Shown piece by piece: positions 59,116-64,000 of a stretch of DNA of 64,000 nt; within the stretch, counting starts at the first letter, position 1; the number at the start of each line of letters is the position of its first letter. This DNA comes from Capitulum mitella. Its lineage: Eukaryota; Arthropoda; Thecostraca; Pollicipedomorpha; Pollicipedidae. The stretch is from contig CP099843.1 of assembly GCA_030062745.1 (NCBI GenBank), positions 2,109,001-2,173,000 on the forward strand. Reading direction: 5' to 3'. A program made the position numbers and the translations under genes. The notes below the pieces were generated by a model. It did not search any database. It was not told the DNA's origin and was given only the letters and a program-made list of their open reading frames with translations.

Positions 59116-60210
59116 CAGGGTTGGCACTTCAGCCGGACAAAGTTCTTTTCTGCCGCATGCCGGTTAAAACCGATTAAAACCAGCTTAAAATGGCATAAAA
59201 TGGCGGAAATTATTTTGATGCACTAAATAGTTTCAGTGCATCAAAATAGCCTATATTCACACATACATTCTACTTTCACTTAACTAAATGATACGAAATA
59301 GGTGCAACATTTTAATGCCAAGCTCAGCACATAACACGTAAATTTGCCTATTGTAGGCAGCATACTCTGTTAATTACGCCCAACCCGACTGTTAATTACT
59401 CCCAACCCGTCGGTAAATATGTTATGAATAGGAACAAGGAAGTGCGAGGTACAACTATGAAGCAACGTTTATATGATGCAGACAGAAATGTGCAAGTTTA
59501 GACATAGACGTTAACGTCAAGTCCTTAAACTTTTCTCTTTTAACTTTAGGAACACGTTGGGACACAGAAGTTGCCAATCACCAACCATCATTAGCTAGGA
59601 CAAAGTGACTGTGTTGTGAAAATGGCCTTCAGTGCTTGTCTCATGCACCAGGAGTATGGCTAGCCATTACCACCATGACTGTTACGACAGCATTTATTAA
59701 TATGGCTTGGAACAATTTGAATTTTGTGTGGATTTCTGAGCAAACTGTTACTGGCCCGCTGCCTCAATAATAATTAGATGCTGCGTTAATAAGAAGTAAA
59801 ATTTGGTTTATAGTTGCTATGAAGTACATTTTCAATTCCATTCAGATGCGTGATTGCACATGTGACCCCGAGACAACCTTTCTTGGTTATGATCAACGAA
59901 TACGTCTAAACGCATTGTTTCTAAGTACTTCAGTCTTTTGTTTACCAGCATTTGTATTTGCCACTTTTCTTAAGTGAGTCACATTGTGGTCACATTTTTC
60001 ACATATTTGATATTCCAACATATAGAAACAGTTATGGTGACATCATTTGTACTTAAAAACATAAGATGTTTCTTTCCATAATGAAAATTCTGCTGCAGTG
60101 CTTTCTAACAATTTTTGCCATTTCCCGCCGCCCGCTATTTTTATCCGGCCGGTTCTAACCGCTTAAACACGGTGGCAGAAATTAATTTCAGCCGGCTGAC
60201 ACCAACGCTG
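59116..60210. mobile_element. hAT-type non-autonomous element with 8-bp target-site duplication
   Basis: The left end CAGGGTTGGCACTTCAGCCGG (from 59116) matches the reverse complement of the right end (CAGCGTTGGTGTCAGCCGG, ending at 60210). Diverged inverted similarity continues inward for nearly 100 bp (TTCTGCC, CCGGTT.AAACCG.TTAAA and so on). The flanks are CCTGTGCC (59108-59115) and CCTGGGCC (60211-60218), identical at 7 of 8 bases. An 8-bp duplication with CAG..CTG ends is the mark of hAT elements. The 1095-bp body has no transposase. It contains a hairpin (59211-59248) and a direct repeat of TGTTAATTAC.CCCAACCCG (59370-59410). Confidence 0.75.
59211..59248. repeat. 14-bp perfect hairpin inside the hAT-type element
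   Basis: TATTTTGATGCACT (59211-59224) pairs exactly with AGTGCATCAAAATA (59235-59248) over a 10-nt loop. Confidence 0.85.
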
Positions 60211-60494
60211 CCTGGGCCCTGGGTAAACTACAGATTCATTTTAAAATGTCAGTGTTACAAAATAATGGGTATCCATTGCATTTCAGATCGTTAATTGCGC
60301 TGAACTTAATTAAGGTAATGCCTACACACACGAAAAAACAGATTGGAAGGGATCTTGTCGCAAAATTCATGAAAATCTGGACGTCGCGATTACACTTTAT
60401 ACTTCAAATTGTTGCGCAGGTGTCAAACTTGCGATGATATCCGGATATACATTATCAATCTGCTACATCTGCTATCGGTACCACACTGCAAAAA

Positions 60495-61140
60495 GCCGTA
60501 CCCGGCAGATGAACTACGCAAGCGTCGCCGCAGCGCGGCCGAGGGTTCGTTCAGACCCGTCAGGCGCCGGCGGGCGAGCAATCTATCCGACCTTTCTCCG
60601 CTTCGCCGCGATAGATGTCCGATACGCCCCGCGCCAGGCAGTTTCCCTTTTACGCCTCCACTTGCAATCATCCGGCGTGGCCCACGACAATTAATCAGAC
60701 CGCCTCCGGCTCTCGCATTCAGGCCAAAGATGAATTTCTACAATCCCCAGCACAGATAAGTGAATTTTAACCACGCCGGCGGGACTATTAATCTTGTTTT
60801 ACTTTGAATTCAATCCGAGGCGATGAAAAATTACGCTGCAATGCCGATGCCGGCAAAAACCGGGCTCTAATGGACCGAGCCCGGTGATGGATTCGGTGAA
60901 CGCCCTCCGCAGGAAAAGCGAGACAGCTCGCGTGTCGGCGCCGGCCCGGCGGCCATCTTGGACGCCGGCGCGACGACGGGTCGCCGGCTCGGAAAGGTCA
61001 CGTGTCGGCCTCGGCACGCAGCCGGCGGCTATTAGGCGCTGCAGTATCGACCCGGCTTCGCGCTTTCAGATGTTGCCAACAGCGCTTTTGTCCGCGGAAA
61101 CAAAATGGCCGGCCTCCAGCCGCCAGTGGTGGCGGCTTTA
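60495..61140. promoter_or_regulatory. CpG-rich island
   Basis: GC-rich with dense CG and GCCGGC, interrupted by TAATTA/ATTAAT sites (60691-60696, 60787-60792). Open frames on both strands lack domains. It contains the inverted match (60849-60873) to the motif at 28029-28048 in the 27.6-kb island. Candidate promoter or conserved enhancer. Confidence 0.5.
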
Positions 61141-62828
61141 AGCTGTCAGCTTTTCAGGGAGGTCTGAACCTCCCTGGCCTGATGGAAACAACCAGTCGCC
61201 TTAACTGGTGTTTCTCATTTCGAGGTTTACTGCATAAGACGACACGCCAAACGGCCTGAAGAGGCTGTGGACTGAAACTGCATCGAACTGAGTGCCATCG
61301 TAATTCTTTGTGATACGAAAGGACAGCATGCGATTGCAGACGTTCGAGATGGAAATAACTCTCCCATTGCACATGAATTCAACGATCAGATAAGTCAAAC
61401 ACTGGAACTGCGAGCCACTAACAGACTGCAGTCACAGCAAATGGAAATTAAGAGATCCCATCTGTTCTGTCACAGATTTGGCATTCACGAAGTTTAGATC
61501 ACTGACGTACAGCGTTTCGCATGAGATGTAGAAGTATATCTCCATTTCCCCGCCTGTCTTTCTCCCTACCTGCCTACATGTTTCCATTTTCTTCTTTTGT
61601 TTTCTCTTCCTATTTCTCTATCTCACCTTATCTCTTCCTTCCTTCCTCCCCCTTCTCTCTCTCTTTCTCTTTCTCTCCTTCATCTCTCTCTCCTCTATTG
61701 CTAAGTCCTTTTATCCACTGACTTAGTCTACTCTTTTTTACGTTTCGCCATGATACAGAACCCTTGAGCGGCAAATGCCGTTCGTGGCCTCCGCCTCATT
61801 TGTGATCAGTCTTCTACGCAAGAAGAGCTAGGACCTAAATATGCTGAAGGCGACTTCACTTCTGTTAATGGCAAACATTTTTAACATAATCCTTACGGGT
61901 CTTTATTTGGTAAAGAAAGTCATTAACTGTACGCGGCACCGGTTAAGGTATACCGTATATGGTGAGCAAGCATTTTTTGCCTTTCTTGTAGATTCGTGTG
62001 TCCGTGTTATTAACCACCATTGTTCGTTTGCACTTAACCACGACAGCATACTATAAACTTCAGCCAGCTGGAACATCAGATTGCTTCGTTTCAAAAATTC
62101 TGGACAATATGTTTCCGTAGTAAATAGTTCAATGGTATTATGTCAGTATGTCATAGCGTCAGGCAAGCTGAAGCACCAGAACGGCACAGGACAAAAAATC
62201 AGAGATATTGATCTATGAAAGTCATAGTCAAGCGCGCAATAACAACACATCACTTAGGTTGAGAATGAGCCTTCGTGGCGGCCGATTTGGCATAAGCGGC
62301 GGCATCCCGTGAAATCTGGTACCATCACTCCCTCTTCCTAGTGCAGCAAAATGCAAAACTGGGAACTCTTTTTTTCACCAGCCATTGTCTGGAACCTTGG
62401 AACGATCGAGGAGTATGGTCCCCATCTTCGTCTGCTCTTTCAGTGTCGAAGATCTCGTCGCAGAATTTAACCTACCTCGTCTTCTCAGCGTTACAGGTGT
62501 TGCAAACGCGACTGGGCTGCTACGCATGGTCCAAATCCATTTTAAGCGCACCGTTCTAGGTACATTGCAATATCGCTTTAAGAGTGCAGATGCTGCCTGT
62601 CTGAAGTAGGAAAGGTTTAGATCATTGGGAGAGATAAATATGAGTAGCGATCGAAATTGTTTGTGTTGTTCCATGTTTAATAGGTCATGGCATGCAACCT
62701 ACTCTGCGATCTCCAAATGTCTGTGCGCCTCAGGCTGGCCGACCGGATCATCCACTTAGCGCCTGGTATTGTACAAATGATGGAAAAGTTGTCTGCACGA
62801 ACATAGAGTATATGAGGGAAGCAGACAG
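61141..62828. other. No recognised gene
   Basis: A pyrimidine-rich tract (CT and TTTC runs) spans 61540-61700. No exon recognised elsewhere. Confidence 0.45.
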
Positions 62829-62995
62829 CTAATTACAGCGTCTTTTCATCTCAACTGCGAAAACTTTGTAAAGGTTTTCAGCGACGTATATACGCGCTTT
62901 TTCATACCCATATTTGCCTTTATGTGCCAGCAATTCTATCAGCACCTTATGCAAAATTTGATCGAACGCTTTCTTTTGGGGACCGCATCTGGCTT
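62829..62995 (-). pseudogene. LINE reverse-transcriptase fragment (RTE-like)
   Basis: Minus-strand translation reads K-K-A-F-D-Q-I-L-H-K-V-L-I-E-L-L, then E-N-L-Y-K-V-F-A-V-E. This matches the A-box (AFDxVxHxxLIxLL) and the following ENLY/NLYW..Q.A.V block of LINE reverse transcriptases. No YADD box or other domain was found beside it, and a stop follows at once (62829-62831), so it is a short truncated relic. Confidence 0.55.
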
Positions 62996-64000
62996 CAGTC
63001 TTCTTTAATGAGAATATTCCATCTTTAACATATATTTCAGCTGACATAGTTTGTTGCGTTGTTGAAAGGTTCGCATTGCTTCATTTCAACGGATGGTCAC
63101 AGCTAATCTCAATTATTATCTTTCCGCGTTTTTTTATTTACGCTGAAATTTATTAGCGCTGAAAATGGAGTCATCGGCATTTTTTAGACGACCGAAGTCT
63201 GTTTACCGAAAGTTCATCGAAGTGAAACATTCAGTTTAACGTTGTCTCGTCAATGACGAAGCATAAGGAAGTGTAAGCACTGTTGGCGTGTAGCTTTCAC
63301 CAGGTATTGCAATCGCACTCGTCAAGTTTATTTGCCATTGGAAGTGTGGGTAGCTCTTCATACCTGAAACGCCTCCCTCCGACAAAATTGCCTGATGGCA
63401 TATACAGACTATTAAGTTGTCCTCCCTCTGATCATTACTTGATTTTCATTATCATGCTGGCAGGGCCGCTTAGCGAGCTTAGTGCAACCGCCTGCGAATG
63501 CGTCAGCTGAACCGTGTGACAGACAACCGTCATACGCCCCCAGCTACACGCCACCTTCCCCTGACATCCTCCCCCCAACGCCACGTGAACAGGTGTTAAC
63601 AAGATAGAACTGTACAGAAGTACTGTGTTTGCGTGATAGATAATTACACTGTTGTCACCGAACAATGGCTGTGATGTAACAATGCGAGGGCGGGCTCCTG
63701 CCAGTTCCGCGTGAAAAACCGCAAGCTGGTAAACACGTTCCGAGCCGGTAGTTGTGAAAAAGGGCCTACCTTATTGGCGCCACTTTCGCACGAACTTTGC
63801 ATACGCGTTTCCAGAAAGGTCCAGGGAAATGAAATGGTAGAAGGGCGTGAATGAGTGCAACAGGTGTTCGCGTAAAAGGAGAAAAATAGCAAATCTTCGT
63901 GGGCTCCACAAGTGCAATGTGCTAGTTTTGTTTTATACATGCCATTAGCAAAAGCAACCTAAATTTCTTGGGTTTTTCAGACAGAGCCATTCTAGTTGTA
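62996..64000. other. No recognised gene
   Basis: Short open frames on both strands (63283-63510, 63435-63665, 63644-63940) show no domain. Confidence 0.4.

Noticed and set aside
1-64000. tRNA, rRNA or tRNA-derived SINE genes
   Set aside because: No A-box/B-box pair with a plausible cloverleaf was seen, though reading by eye could miss one.

Overview
This window is nuclear DNA from a eukaryote, almost certainly an invertebrate animal. The evidence is a typical 3'-terminal exon of a trypsin-fold serine protease behind a splice acceptor, four or more broken DNA-transposon and LINE relics of animal type, abundant microsatellites, and a complete lack of operon-like coding. An arthropod is a reasonable guess, because the protein family relic at 2.8-4.1 kb is, to my knowledge, commonest in arthropods and cnidarians. 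The sequence alone does not fix the phylum. No intact protein-coding gene, tRNA or rRNA was recognised. Most long open frames look like chance or repeat-driven frames.

Layout. 0-2.1 kb: hairpins and one serine-protease terminal exon (1140-1298) with downstream AATAAA sites. 2.8-4.1 kb (minus): decayed copy of a widespread but uncharacterised, apparently mobile protein family. 4.8-5.1 kb: 3' end of a LINE with a (TCTGAA)n tail. 6.2-8.8 kb: a roughly 2.6-kb element with about 200-270 bp inverted ends and an internal satellite of about 165-bp units. 10.55-10.98 kb: another LINE 3' end. 16.0-17.2 kb: TTAA-type non-autonomous element, family A. 19.8-21.5 kb: hAT transposase relic with a BED finger. 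22.1 and 23.4 kb: a near-perfect 35-bp-arm hairpin and a minisatellite with the same core. 27.0-27.2 kb: suspicious poly-A/T block. 27.6-28.4 kb: CpG-rich island. 29.7-30.8 kb: Tc1/mariner transposase relic. 31-48.6 kb: repeat-rich block holding a second family A copy, four family B TTAA elements (one truncated), a mariner fragment and an L1/Tx1-like LINE split by a family B insertion. 52.2-52.7, 54.9-55.0 and 60.5-61.1 kb: further GC/CpG-rich islands. 54.6-54.9 kb: 33-bp minisatellite. 59.1-60.2 kb: hAT-type non-autonomous element with an 8-bp target duplication. 62.8-63.0 kb: reverse-transcriptase fragment.

How it fits together. This is mainly a transposon graveyard around sparse gene pieces. 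The most informative part is 40.7-48.6 kb. There, elements ending in TTAA/CCC..GGG/TTAA sit beside, next to and inside each other and a LINE, giving a readable order of insertion. These elements also carry many AGGTCA/TGACCT half-sites. No cargo system, defence island or symbiosis cassette was found.
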